A stretch of 64,000 nucleotides of DNA, taken from contig NZ_JARXWB010000003.1 in the NCBI RefSeq assembly GCF_029892425.1, forward strand, positions 62,001-126,000, given 5' to 3'. The notes beneath the pieces were generated by a model, which was not told where the DNA came from, made no database searches, and saw only the letters and a list, made by a program, of their open reading frames with translations. How positions within the stretch are numbered: position 1 is the first letter of the stretch; every line of letters begins with the position of its first letter. Positions 33,441-42,938 of this stretch are shown one piece after another. The DNA comes from Bradyrhizobium sp. BR13661 (GTDB lineage Bacteria > Pseudomonadota > Alphaproteobacteria > Rhizobiales > Xanthobacteraceae). The position numbers and the translations under genes were made by a program.

Positions 33441-34546
33441 TGGCCCTGCTCGAGGTCAACGGCCTGGTCAAGCATTTCGTCGCCGAGCGCTCACTGTTCG
33501 GCCGGGCGCGCGCGCATGTCAAAGCCGTCGATGGCGTGTCGTTCTCGCTCGAGGCCGGCAAGACGCTCGCGCTGGTCGGCGAATCCGGCTGTGGCAAATC
33601 CACCGTCAGCCGTCTGATCCTGCGACTGATCGAGCCGGACGCGGGCACGGTGCGTTTTGACGGCCGTGATCTTCTCTCGCTCGATGCGGATACGCTCCGC
33701 AAATTCCGCCGCGAGGCGCAGATCATCTTCCAGGACCCCTACGCCTCGCTCAATCCGCGCATGACGGTCGGCCAGATCCTGACCGAGCCGCTGGCGCTGC
33801 ACGATCTGGTACCGCCGGCACGGCGGAACGAGCGCGTCGCGGAGATCTTGCGGCTGGTCGGGCTGGAACCTCGGCTCGCGCGCCGCTATCCGCACGAATT
33901 CTCCGGCGGCCAGCGCCAGCGCATCGCGATCGCCCGTGCACTCGCCGTCGAGCCGAAGCTGATCATCTGCGACGAGCCGGTCTCGGCGCTCGACGTCTCG
34001 ATCCGCTCGCAGATCCTGAACCTGCTGCGCGAGTTGCAAGACCGGCTAGGCCTCGCCTACATCTTCGTCTCGCACGATCTCGCCGTGGTCAAACACATCG
34101 CGGACCGCGTCGCGGTCATGAATCTCGGTTGCATCGTCGAAGAGGCCGATGCGGACGCGTTGTTCGCCCAGCCCCGCCACCCCTATAGCCGCGCCCTGCT
34201 CTCCGCGATCCCCCTGCCGCAGCCTCACGCCAAGCGCGCGAAAGTCGTGCTGCAAGGCGAGATCCCGAGCGCGCTCAATCCACCGGCCGGCTGCCGTTTC
34301 CATACCCGCTGCCCCTTCGTGATCGACCGCTGCCGCACCGAAGCGCCGGTGCTGGTGGCCGACGCCTCCGGCCACGCTACCGCCTGTCATCGCGTCGACG
34401 AACTCCCCCCGGCCGACGGCATCCTGCCCGCTGCGGCCGGGTTTTCGCCGACGCTTGGCAAATTAGTCGCAGCCTTCAGCCGAAAGACGGAAGGCGCGAG
34501 CCCTGTCGGGGTTGGTATACAGGGTGCAAGGCCACCAACGACGTAG
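33440..34546 (+). CDS. ABC transporter ATP-binding protein, DppF type (2), extended C-terminus
   Basis: The 368-residue ATPase has Walker [10 protein letters not shown], signature EFSGGQRQRI, Walker B LIICDEPVSALDV and H-loop SHDL. It is about 40 residues longer than its counterpart, because the usual CRFHTRCPFVIDRC extension is followed by a proline/glycine-rich tail of no recognised family. The ATG at 33440 overlaps the preceding stop (TGATG); the longer in-frame start at 33311 lies deep in the upstream gene. Confidence 0.91.
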   Translation: MALLEVNGLVKHFVAERSLFGRARAHVKAVDGVSFSLEAGKTLALVGESGCGKSTVSRLILRLIEPDAGTVRFDGRDLLSLDADTLRKFRREAQIIFQDPYASLNPRMTVGQILTEPLALHDLVPPARRNERVAEILRLVGLEPRLARRYPHEFSGGQRQRIAIARALAVEPKLIICDEPVSALDVSIRSQILNLLRELQDRLGLAYIFVSHDLAVVKHIADRVAVMNLGCIVEEADADALFAQPRHPYSRALLSAIPLPQPHAKRAKVVLQGEIPSALNPPAGCRFHTRCPFVIDRCRTEAPVLVADASGHATACHRVDELPPADGILPAAAGFSPTLGKLVAAFSRKTEGASPVGVGIQGARPPTT

Positions 34547-34568
34547 CCGGAATCATGGGGACTGTCCG

Positions 34569-36077
34569 ATGAAGAAGTTTTGCCTCGCCGCAATGGCGGC
34601 TGTGTTCCTGGTCTCGCTTGGCGCCGCCCAGGCCCAGACCACGCTGCGCATCGGTCTTGCCGAGGATCCTGATATCCTCGATCCCTCGATGGCCCGCACC
34701 TATGTCGGCCGCATCGTGTTCGCCGCCTTCTGCGACAAGCTGTTCGACATCGATGAGAAGCTCAACATCGTGCCGCAGCTCGCGCTGTCGAGCGAGACGG
34801 TCGATGACGGCAAGGGCCTCATCATCAAGCTTCGGCCCAGCGTGAAATTCCACGACGGCGAGCCGTTCGATGCAGAGGCCGCCAAATTCTCGCTGGAGCG
34901 CCACCTGACACTCCCCGGCTCGTTCCGCAAGCCGGAGCTCGCCTCCGTCGACCACATCGACATCGTCGATCCCCTCACCATCAAGCTGGTGCTGAAATCG
35001 CCGTTCTCGCCGCTGCTGGCCCAGCTCACCGACCGCGCCGGCATGATGGTCGCGCCGAAGGCCGCCAAGGAAGCCGGAGACAAGTTCGGCCTGCACCCGG
35101 TCTGCGCCGGCCCCTATAAATTCGTCGAGCGCGTGCAGCAGGACCGCATCGTATTCGAGAAGTTCGCCGACTACTGGAACAAGGACAACGTCTTCATCGA
35201 CAAGATCGTGTTCCAGCCCATCGTCGATGGCACCGTGCGGCTTGCCAATCTGAAATCCGGCGGGCTCGACTTGATTGAGCGCGTGTTCGCGACTGATCTG
35301 AAGGACGTTCGGGCCGACGCGCGGCTGAAGGTCGCGACCGCGATCGAGCTCGGCTATCAGGGCATCACGCTCAACATCGGCAAGGACAAGGCGAAGGGGC
35401 CGCTCAGCCAGTCCGCCAAGGTACGGCAGGCACTCGATCTTGCCATCGACCGGGACGCCATTAACCAGGTCGTGTTCAATGGCGAGTTTCAGGTCGGCAA
35501 CCAATGGGTCAATCCCGACCATCCCTACTATCAAAAAGCCGTTCCGGTACACGCCCGCAATGTGGAGAAGGCCAAGGCGTTGTTGAAGGAGGCCGGCGTG
35601 ACACCACCTGTCAGCGTCGATTTCCTGGTGCCGAAAGGCGCGGAAAACGAAACCCCGGCGCAGATGATCCAGTCGATGGCCGCGGAAGCCGGGTTCGACA
35701 TGAAGATCCGCGTCACCGAGTTTGCGACCGGATTGAAGCAGGCCGAGGCCGGCGATTATCAGGCCTTCTGGCTCGCCTGGAGCGGCCGCATCGATCCCGA
35801 CGGCAATTCCTACATCTTCCTGCACAGCGGCGCGCCTCAGAACTACGGCGATTGGAACAATCCGCAGGCCGACAAGGCGCTGGAAGACGCACGTCTCATC
35901 ACCGACCCTGCCAAGCGCAAGGCCAGCTACGAAACGCTCGCAAAGCTCGCCCAGGATGAGGAGCCGATCCTCTACCTCTATCACCGCCGCATCATCATCG
36001 CGCACACCACCAAGCTCGAAGGCTACAAGCAGATGCCCGACGGCCTCGTGCGCGTCGTCGGCCTCAAGCTGAAGTGA
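34569..36077 (+). CDS. Peptide-type ABC transporter substrate-binding protein (family 5) 2
   Basis: The 502-residue binding protein has a signal peptide MKKFCLAAMAAVFLVSLGAA and cleavage near AQAQ. The SBP_bac_5 core includes EDPDILDPSMARTYVGR, SVKFHDGEPFDAEAAKFSLE and WLAWSGRIDPDGN. The ATG at 34569, with GGGGAC upstream, gives the proper signal peptide; the ORF from 34512 does not. Two different binding proteins in one operon imply a broadened substrate range. Confidence 0.93.
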   Translation: MKKFCLAAMAAVFLVSLGAAQAQTTLRIGLAEDPDILDPSMARTYVGRIVFAAFCDKLFDIDEKLNIVPQLALSSETVDDGKGLIIKLRPSVKFHDGEPFDAEAAKFSLERHLTLPGSFRKPELASVDHIDIVDPLTIKLVLKSPFSPLLAQLTDRAGMMVAPKAAKEAGDKFGLHPVCAGPYKFVERVQQDRIVFEKFADYWNKDNVFIDKIVFQPIVDGTVRLANLKSGGLDLIERVFATDLKDVRADARLKVATAIELGYQGITLNIGKDKAKGPLSQSAKVRQALDLAIDRDAINQVVFNGEFQVGNQWVNPDHPYYQKAVPVHARNVEKAKALLKEAGVTPPVSVDFLVPKGAENETPAQMIQSMAAEAGFDMKIRVTEFATGLKQAEAGDYQAFWLAWSGRIDPDGNSYIFLHSGAPQNYGDWNNPQADKALEDARLITDPAKRKASYETLAKLAQDEEPILYLYHRRIIIAHTTKLEGYKQMPDGLVRVVGLKLK

Positions 36078-36087
36078 CGCTGAGAGG

Positions 36088-37029
36088 ATGCTGAACTTCC
36101 TCGCCCGCCGGCTGGTGCAGATCGTACCGACACTGTTCTTCGTGTCGGTTTTGATCTTCTCGCTGCAGCAATTGCTGCCGGGCGATCCTGCTTTGGTGAT
36201 GGCGGGCGAAGAGCGCGATCCCGCGGTGATCGAGCAGATCAGGCACCAGTACCGGCTCGATCAGCCTATCCCCGTGCAGTACGCCTACTGGATCAAGGGC
36301 GTCCTTGTGGGCGACTTCGGCGAGTCCCTGCGCAACAAGATGCCGGTGCGCGAGCTGATCGCGCAGAAGCTGCCGGTCACGCTGCAACTCGGCGGAATGG
36401 CGATCATCATCGCCTTCCTGATCGGGATTCCCGCCGGCATCGTTGCGGCCGTCAAGAAAGGGACGGCGTGGGACTACGGCGCCAATTTCTTCGCGCTGTG
36501 GGGCATCTCGACGCCGAATTTCTGGCTCGGCATCATGCTGATCTTTCTGTTCTCGATCGAGCTCGGCTGGCTGCCGGCCTCCGGCTATGTGCCGCTCACC
36601 GAGAACTGGCGCGCGAGCCTGGCTGCGACCATCATGCCGGCTTTCGTGCTGGGCAACGCGATTGCCGCAATCCTGATGCGGCACACCCGCAGCGCGATGC
36701 TGCAGGTTCTGGAAAGCGATTATGTCCGTACCGCGCGCGCCAAGGGCCTGTCCGAGCGTTCGGTGATCCTCAAGCATGCCATGCGCAATGCGCTCACCCC
36801 GATCATCACGCTCGGCGCGCTCGAGCTCGGCACGCTGCTGTCAGGCGCCGTGCTGACGGAGCAGATCTTCTCCATTCCCGGCTTCGGCAAGCTGATCGTG
36901 GACGCCGTGTTCAACCGCGACTACGCCGTCGTGCAGGGCGTGGTGCTGGTGACGGCTACGGTCTACATCACGCTCAATCTGGTCGCCGATGTCGCCTATA
37001 TCCTCGTCAATCCGCGGCTGAGGGGCTAG
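36088..37029 (+). CDS. ABC transporter permease, DppB type (2)
   Basis: The 313-residue permease begins MLNFLARRLVQIVPTLFFVS and has DFGESLRNKMPVREL, the EAA loop ESDYVRTARAKGLSERSV and the closing VADVAYILVNPRLRG typical of DppB/GsiC. It starts ten bases after the second binding protein. It forms the channel with the next gene product. Confidence 0.92.
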   Translation: MLNFLARRLVQIVPTLFFVSVLIFSLQQLLPGDPALVMAGEERDPAVIEQIRHQYRLDQPIPVQYAYWIKGVLVGDFGESLRNKMPVRELIAQKLPVTLQLGGMAIIIAFLIGIPAGIVAAVKKGTAWDYGANFFALWGISTPNFWLGIMLIFLFSIELGWLPASGYVPLTENWRASLAATIMPAFVLGNAIAAILMRHTRSAMLQVLESDYVRTARAKGLSERSVILKHAMRNALTPIITLGALELGTLLSGAVLTEQIFSIPGFGKLIVDAVFNRDYAVVQGVVLVTATVYITLNLVADVAYILVNPRLRG

Positions 37030-37032
37030 GCC

Positions 37033-37920
37033 ATGACCGACGCCGTGCTCGCGGCCAATCCCGGCACTGATGCCGGCGAACTGGACAGCCCGGCGCGCCG
37101 GGCGCGGCGCCGCCTGTTCAAGCGCAAGGCGGCGGTTGCAGGCCTCGTGGTCCTCGCCGTTTTCATCCTGATCGCGCTGCTGGCGCCTCTGATCGTACCC
37201 TATGACCCCATCGCGACGAGCTGGAGCCTGGTGCGCAAACCGCCCACCGCGGCACACTGGTTCGGCACCGACGAACTCGGCCGCGACATCCTGAGCCGCG
37301 TGATCTACGGCGCGCGCGCTTCGCTGCTCGCAGGCCTGATCTCGGTCGCGATCGCGCTGGGGATCGGCGTGCCGCTCGGCCTTCTCTCCGGCTATCGCGG
37401 CGGCTTCGTCGATGCGCTGATCAGCCGGATCACCGATGCGATGCTTGCCTGTCCGTTCCTGATCCTGGCCATTGCGCTGGCGGCATTCCTCGGTCCCAGC
37501 CTCGGCAATGCCATGATCGCGATCGGCATCTCGGCAACGCCGGTCTTCATCCGCCTCACTCGCGGCCAGGTGCTGAGCGTCAAGGCGGAAGACTATGTCG
37601 AGGCGGCTCGCGCGCTCGGCAATCCGCCCTGGCGGATCGCGGTCTCGCACATCCTGCCGAACATCCTGCCCGCGCTGCTGGTACAGGCGACGCTATCGAT
37701 CGCCGCTGCCATCATCGCGGAAGCCGCGCTGTCATTCCTTGGGCTCGGCCAACAGCCGCCGTCGCCATCCTGGGGCAGCATGCTCAACGCGGCACAACGC
37801 TTCCTGACCCAGGCGCCCTGGATGGCGATCTGGCCGGGGCTTGCGATCTTCCTCGTGGTGCTGTCGCTGAACCTGCTCGGCGACGGCCTGCGCGACGCGC
37901 TCGACCCGCGCCAGCGTTAA
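37033..37920 (+). CDS. ABC transporter permease, DppC type (2)
   Basis: The 295-residue permease has HWFGTDELGRDILSRVIYGA near residue 76, the EAA loop AEDYVEAARALGNPPWRIAV and the family end LLGDGLRDALDPRQR. It is the twelfth and last gene of the operon. Its stop codon overlaps that of the convergent RidA-like gene by four bases and no terminator is visible between them. Confidence 0.92.
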   Translation: MTDAVLAANPGTDAGELDSPARRARRRLFKRKAAVAGLVVLAVFILIALLAPLIVPYDPIATSWSLVRKPPTAAHWFGTDELGRDILSRVIYGARASLLAGLISVAIALGIGVPLGLLSGYRGGFVDALISRITDAMLACPFLILAIALAAFLGPSLGNAMIAIGISATPVFIRLTRGQVLSVKAEDYVEAARALGNPPWRIAVSHILPNILPALLVQATLSIAAAIIAEAALSFLGLGQQPPSPSWGSMLNAAQRFLTQAPWMAIWPGLAIFLVVLSLNLLGDGLRDALDPRQR

Positions 37921-38663
37921 ATCACGCACTCCCGCATCACCCGCCGGCAATCCATCTCATATTCGAGGTCCACCACCGGCGGCCGCGCGAAGTGCCAGGT
38001 CAGCCCAGAGCGCAGCGCGCCGCGCCGAACCAGCTCGTCGACCAGCGCGTGGTGGAAGTCGTGCACTGAATAGGCCTGCACGCCGGTCGTGTCCTTCCAG
38101 CCGAAACCGAACGCCGTCATCCGGTTTTCCATCTGCGAGGTCGTCGTGAACCGCACCTTTTCGCGCAGGCCTTCCGGACTGAGATCACGGTAGCGCACAG
38201 TGCGCTCGACATAGGTGCCGCTGCCTTCGCGCGCTTCGGCGCCGCCAGCGATCACGAAGGACGGTCCCTTCGAAGTTGTTGGGCGCGTGAACGAGAATGC
38301 GTAGAACGACGGCTCCGATGGCGGATCGATCTCCGGACAGACATTGCTCCGCGCGACCGGATTGGTGGTACCGTCAAAGATGCCCCATTCGGACAGCGTC
38401 TTCACATAGTGCAGGTTGAACGCGCGAAAGCCCTCTTCGCTGAAAGCCGACGGCGAGCGGAGCTCGCAGGCACAGAACGCCGTCAGCGGACGCCCTTGCG
38501 CCTGGATGTACTTTGCGGCCAGCGCAAACCCTTCGGCCAGCGGCAACAGACGATCGAACCTGACACGCTCGATCTCATAGCCGTCATCGGCGGCCGCACC
38601 CGCAGAGTACTGGAACACGGAGGGGATGAACCGGTAATTCCCGGCGGAGAATTCACGCGTCAT
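37917..38663 (-). CDS. Uncharacterised protein, possibly RidA/YjgF-like
   Basis: The 248-residue soluble protein has no signal peptide or membrane segment. Segments such as SAGAAADDGYEIERVRF, a central RPLTAFCACELRSP and the C-terminal HFARPPVVDLEYEMDCRRV resemble proteins annotated as RidA-superfamily relatives near amino-acid catabolic genes. The resemblance is weak and from memory. If RidA-like, it could remove reactive enamine/imine intermediates. It overlaps the end of the ABC/GGT operon convergently and precedes no other minus-strand gene closely. Confidence 0.6.
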   Translation of the reverse strand: MTREFSAGNYRFIPSVFQYSAGAAADDGYEIERVRFDRLLPLAEGFALAAKYIQAQGRPLTAFCACELRSPSAFSEEGFRAFNLHYVKTLSEWGIFDGTTNPVARSNVCPEIDPPSEPSFYAFSFTRPTTSKGPSFVIAGGAEAREGSGTYVERTVRYRDLSPEGLREKVRFTTTSQMENRMTAFGFGWKDTTGVQAYSVHDFHHALVDELVRRGALRSGLTWHFARPPVVDLEYEMDCRRVMRECVI

Positions 38664-38671
38664 ATCGAGTC

Positions 38672-39922
38672 CTAATCCAGCTGGATGCGAATACCCTTGG
38701 CGCCATTGAGCAGGCGCCGCAAATGAAAGCCGGCGAGCGGATCGTCGGCGTGCATCCCGACCAGCGCGGCAAAGGCCGGCATCGCGGCGGCATCGCCCGC
38801 CTCCACCTTGGCAAACGCCTCGGTATATTGCGTCGTCGCCGGCGCATGAAATTTATCCTGTCGCAGCGGCTCGAACGCGCGCAGCGGTTCGCTGCGGCCG
38901 CGCAGCATCAGATCGCCGACGGGACGTCCCTGAAAATTCGCCGCCGCCTCGGCGATACTGGAGCTGACGCAGATGCGGGTGCCCAGTTGCTTGTTGGCGG
39001 CCTCCAGCCGGGCCGCGGTGTTGATGGTGTCGCCATAGGCGGTGTAGTCGAAGAAACGATTGCCGCCGAAATTGCCGACGAGTGCGGAGCCGGCGTGAAT
39101 GCCGATGCGGGTAGTGCCGAAATTCACGCCCTTGGCGTTCTGGCGCGCACAAAACTCCTGTGCCCAGGCGTCCAACTCGTGAGCGCACGCGACCGCACGC
39201 GTCGCATAATCCGGCTGATCGCCGGGGGCGTTGAACAGAACCTGGATCGCATCACCGATGATCTTTGCAACGGTCCCGTCATGCGCGAAGACAACTTCGG
39301 TCATTCCGCCGACATATTCATTGAGGAGCGCGCCCAGTGTCTCGGGCGGCGCGCTTTCGACCAGCGACGTGAAGCCGGTGATATCAGTGAAGATGACGGC
39401 GACATCGCGCCACTGGACCTCGATCCCCTCACCGCCGCTGCCTTCCGCCAAACGCTTGGCGAGCTCTGGCGAGAAGTGGCGCGACAGCGCGGCATGGGCC
39501 CGCTCGGCCTCCGCCTGGCGGCGCCGCACCTCGCGCAGCATCTCGATATGGCGAAGGGTCTTCTCGATCGTGGTTTCGAGGTCGGCGAAGTCGATCGGCT
39601 TGGTGAGAAAATCGAAAGCGCCGCGGTTCATGGCGGTGCGAATGTTGCTCATGTCGCCATAGGCGGACACGATGATGGTCGATTTCTTGTCTTCTGCTTC
39701 CTGCAGCTTTTGCAACAGCGACAGCCCGTCCATCCTGGGCATGTTGATGTCCGAGACCACCATGTCGACATGCGGATTCTGCTCGATCGACTCCAGCGCC
39801 TCGAGGCCATCGCGCGCGAACATGATGGTGACGAGCCCGTCACGGATCTGCCTGCGGAACTTCTGCAGGATCAGCGCCTCGAGATCAGGCTCGTCATCGA
39901 CGAAGAGGATGGTTGGGGTCAT
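38672..39922 (-). CDS. Response regulator with class III adenylate cyclase output
   Basis: The 416-residue protein has an N-terminal receiver domain (phospho-Asp about 58 in VVSDINMPRMDG, Lys in TKPIDF), a helical linker (residues about 118-150) and a class III nucleotide cyclase domain. The metal Asp residues lie in IFTDITGFTSL and IGDAIQVLF. The substrate Lys is in GTVAKIIGDA, the adenine-type Thr in DYTAYGDT and the transition-state Asn/Arg in INTAARLE. It should make cAMP in response to phosphorylation. It is coupled by ATGA overlap to the single-domain receiver gene. Confidence 0.92.
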   Translation of the reverse strand: MTPTILFVDDEPDLEALILQKFRRQIRDGLVTIMFARDGLEALESIEQNPHVDMVVSDINMPRMDGLSLLQKLQEAEDKKSTIIVSAYGDMSNIRTAMNRGAFDFLTKPIDFADLETTIEKTLRHIEMLREVRRRQAEAERAHAALSRHFSPELAKRLAEGSGGEGIEVQWRDVAVIFTDITGFTSLVESAPPETLGALLNEYVGGMTEVVFAHDGTVAKIIGDAIQVLFNAPGDQPDYATRAVACAHELDAWAQEFCARQNAKGVNFGTTRIGIHAGSALVGNFGGNRFFDYTAYGDTINTAARLEAANKQLGTRICVSSSIAEAAANFQGRPVGDLMLRGRSEPLRAFEPLRQDKFHAPATTQYTEAFAKVEAGDAAAMPAFAALVGMHADDPLAGFHLRRLLNGAKGIRIQLD

Positions 39923-40308
39923 GCCGCCTGCTCGAGCCTCGTATCGATCTGCTGGCGCAGCAGCGCGAAATCGATCGGCTTGGTGAGAAGCCCGGTGGCG
40001 CCGCGCTCGATCGCCTTGCGGCGCGTCTCGGCATCGCCGTAGGCCGTGATCATGATGACGGGAACGTCGGGACGCTCGGCGCGCACCTTGGGCAGCATGT
40101 CGAGCCCGCTCATGCCGGGCATGTTGATGTCGGACAGAATCAGGATCAGCGAGGGGTCGCGCACTTCGGCCGCGCGCTTCAGCGCATCGGGCGCAGAGGG
40201 TGCGAATTCCATCTGGAAACGGCCCGATCGCAGGTCGCGCCGGAATTGCTGCCGGAACAGTGCCTCGACATCGGGCTCGTCATCGACGACCAGGATGTAA
40301 ACGTTCAC
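39919..40308 (-). CDS. Single-domain response regulator
   Basis: The 129-residue receiver has acidic pocket VVDDEPD, phospho-Asp about 60 in [10 protein letters not shown], Thr in MITAYGD and Lys in LTKPIDF. It has no output domain, so it may act as a phosphate shuttle or sink between the neighbouring kinase and the receiver-cyclase. The sequence resembles the receiver of the cyclase protein. Both ends overlap neighbours by four bases. Confidence 0.93.
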   Translation of the reverse strand: MNVYILVVDDEPDVEALFRQQFRRDLRSGRFQMEFAPSAPDALKRAAEVRDPSLILILSDINMPGMSGLDMLPKVRAERPDVPVIMITAYGDAETRRKAIERGATGLLTKPIDFALLRQQIDTRLEQAA

Positions 40309-42884
40309 GTCTTGCCTCCGGAAGTGCCGCCTGCCGCCGCTGCGCGCGGCAGGGTGATGATGAATTCGGTGAATACACCGGGCTCCGTGTTCACGTCGAT
40401 CGTGCCACCGTGCTGTTTCACGACGATGTCGTGACTCATGGACAGGCCAAGCCCGGTGCCCTCGCCGGCCGGCTTGGTGGTGAAGAAAGGATTGAACATC
40501 TTCTCCTTCACCTCCTGCGGAATGCCCGTACCGTTGTCGCGGATCCGGATCTCGACCTTGCTGCCCAGGCTTTTCGTCGCGGCGCTCAAGGTCGGCTCGA
40601 ATTCGTCCGCAGCACTTTCCTTGCGCTTGGCCGCCGCATAGAAGCCGTTCGAAATCAGATTGAGGAAGACACGGGTGATTTCCTGCGGGTACACATCGAT
40701 TGCGCCGGCTGCGGGGTCGAAGTCGCGCTTGAGCGTGACGTTGAAGTTGGGCTTCTCTGCGCGCGCACCGTGATAGGCCAGATTGAGGCTCTCCTCCACG
40801 ATCGCGTTGATGTCGGCGGCCCGATGCTCGCCGGAGCCTTCGCGCGAGTGCAGCAGCATGTTCCTGACGATGGAATCGGCGCGCTTGCCGTGCTGCACCA
40901 CTTTTTCAAGATTGCCGCGCAGCATGCCGGTCAGCTCGTCCACCTCATCCTTCGTCTTGTCGTCGAGCGATGCGCCTTGCAGGACCTCGTTGAGCTCGTC
41001 GATCAGCTCGGTCGAGATCGAGGAGAAATTATTGACGAAGTTGAGCGGGTTCTTGATCTCGTGGGCGATTCCCGCCGTGAGCTGGCCCAGCGAGGCCAGC
41101 TTCTCGGTCTGGATCAAGCGGTCCTGAGCCGAGCGAAGATCGTCGAGGGATCGTGAAAGCTCTCTGGTGCGCTCCTGGACTTCCTCGAACAACCGGACAT
41201 TCTCGATCGCAATAAGGGCCTGGTCTGCAAAGGTCGCGGCGAGCTCGATCTGCTTCTCGCTGAAAGGCCGCACGACGTGCCTCGTCAAGACAAACACCCC
41301 GATGGGTGCACCCTCGCGGAGCAGAGGAACACCCAACATCGTACGCACGTTGGAGCGTCTTCGCGCAGACGAAGGAGCATACTCCGGATCGGCCTGCACG
41401 TCCGGAACATGAACTGTCTTGCAATCAAGCAGGGTGCGTCCGACGACGCTTCCCCACTCCGGCACGGAAGCAAATGTTCGAAGCTTGTTCTCTTGCTCCG
41501 CGTCAAGACCGCAGCTTGCTGCCAGATAGAAGGCGCCATCGCGGGGCCGGAAGATCGTTCCTTCGTCTGCGTCGCACAAACGGGCCGCCGATCCGACCAG
41601 CGTGTCGAGCACAGTCTGCAGATCGAACGTCGAGCGGCTGATCACCTTCAGCACATCGGCCGTTGCCGTCTGCTGCTGCAGCGATTCTCTCAATTCGGCA
41701 GTCCGCTGCTCGACCTTGTTCTCCAGGTCCGCATAGGATTCCTGCAGACGCGCGCCCATGTCGTTGAACTGGTCCGCCAGCCCCTCGAGCTCGTCGCCGG
41801 TTTTGATCGAGATTCGCTGTGAGAAATCGCCGCCGCCGATCCGCTCGGCGCCGCTGCGTAGCGCCTGGATCGGGCCGACCATGCGGCGCGCCAGGAAAAT
41901 TCCGGCCAGCACCGCAAAGATCGATGCGGCGAGCAACACGATCGCGAGCCGCTGCAACGAGGCGTAGAGCGAGGCGTAGGCCTCTTCGACCGGTAGCTCG
42001 ACGAACATGGTCCAGTGCAGCGGCTCGATCGGTGCCGAGGCGGTCAGAACTTTCTGGCCCTGGATGTTGACTGCTTCCTGCAGCGCGACGGGCATGTTGC
42101 CGCCGCCAGCCTGAGCCGCGCGCACCTGCATGAGCCCCGACATGTCGGTGTTACGCAGCACCAGGCTGATGTCGGGATGCGCGATCAGACGTCCTTGCGG
42201 GCCGACCACATAGGCATGTCCGTGCTCACCGACCTTGATCTGGGACACGACGTCCCAGATCAGCTTGAGATTCACCTCCGCGATGCTGACGCCGGCATCC
42301 TTCCGCGCCCCGGCCAGCGCCAGCGTCATATAGGGCTCGGACTCGCGACGGAAATAGACTGGCCCGTAATAGACCTTGTGCGCGACCGCTTCCGTGAATT
42401 TCGGGTCGCTCGACAAATCAGTACCGCTGTCGATCGCATCCATCGCGAGACGCGAGACGCGCAAGCGCTCCTTGCCGGTCGAATCCACCTGGGCGAGCTC
42501 GGTGATCGCAGGCACCTGGCGCAGCAGCCGCAGCGCGTCGAACCGGCGCGGCTCGATCGAACCCGCGGACCACGGCAGCTGCGTGGTCCAACCCAGCTGG
42601 CTCTCGATCTCCTTGATGAACTGGCTGATCTTTGCGGCGGCGGCCTCGGCCTGCTCGTGCTGGACCCGGATCAGCGCGGCCTTGTGCTCCCTGTAATAGA
42701 AGAAGACCTCGAAGAGACCATTGGCCAGCAGGGCGACCGCGACCACGGCTACGAACAGCGCGACATATTTGGTGAAGAGCCGGCTTCTGATCCCCCGCCC
42801 GGCCTTGGCGAACGCGACGCCGCCCCCGGCCGCGCTCGGCAGGGTCCTGGTTTGCGTTGTGTCGGGATGGACGGAAATGCTCAT
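40305..42884 (-). CDS. Membrane sensor histidine kinase (Cache-HAMP-GAF-HisKA-HATPase)
   Basis: The 859-residue kinase has a first transmembrane helix about 38-62, a periplasmic dCache-like domain about 65-310, a second helix about 312-332, HAMP ([20 protein letters not shown]), coiled coil, a GAF domain about 420-560, and an H-box [16 protein letters not shown] with His about 608. The ATP-binding boxes are NLISNGF, DNGTGIP and GTGLGLSMS. It senses an unknown ligand and should phosphorylate the two downstream receivers. It starts 54 bases after a periplasmic binding protein gene. Confidence 0.93.
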   Translation of the reverse strand: MSISVHPDTTQTRTLPSAAGGGVAFAKAGRGIRSRLFTKYVALFVAVVAVALLANGLFEVFFYYREHKAALIRVQHEQAEAAAAKISQFIKEIESQLGWTTQLPWSAGSIEPRRFDALRLLRQVPAITELAQVDSTGKERLRVSRLAMDAIDSGTDLSSDPKFTEAVAHKVYYGPVYFRRESEPYMTLALAGARKDAGVSIAEVNLKLIWDVVSQIKVGEHGHAYVVGPQGRLIAHPDISLVLRNTDMSGLMQVRAAQAGGGNMPVALQEAVNIQGQKVLTASAPIEPLHWTMFVELPVEEAYASLYASLQRLAIVLLAASIFAVLAGIFLARRMVGPIQALRSGAERIGGGDFSQRISIKTGDELEGLADQFNDMGARLQESYADLENKVEQRTAELRESLQQQTATADVLKVISRSTFDLQTVLDTLVGSAARLCDADEGTIFRPRDGAFYLAASCGLDAEQENKLRTFASVPEWGSVVGRTLLDCKTVHVPDVQADPEYAPSSARRRSNVRTMLGVPLLREGAPIGVFVLTRHVVRPFSEKQIELAATFADQALIAIENVRLFEEVQERTRELSRSLDDLRSAQDRLIQTEKLASLGQLTAGIAHEIKNPLNFVNNFSSISTELIDELNEVLQGASLDDKTKDEVDELTGMLRGNLEKVVQHGKRADSIVRNMLLHSREGSGEHRAADINAIVEESLNLAYHGARAEKPNFNVTLKRDFDPAAGAIDVYPQEITRVFLNLISNGFYAAAKRKESAADEFEPTLSAATKSLGSKVEIRIRDNGTGIPQEVKEKMFNPFFTTKPAGEGTGLGLSMSHDIVVKQHGGTIDVNTEPGVFTEFIITLPRAAAAGGTSGGKT

Positions 42885-42938
42885 TCCCCCAAGCCTAGCA
42901 AGAAGGCCGGACCTTGTCTTTCGCTGCAGTGCACAAGG

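Noticed and set aside
34476..36005. A 509-codon open frame antisense to the second binding protein
   Set aside because: Shadow of a clear SBP_bac_5 gene in GC-rich sequence.
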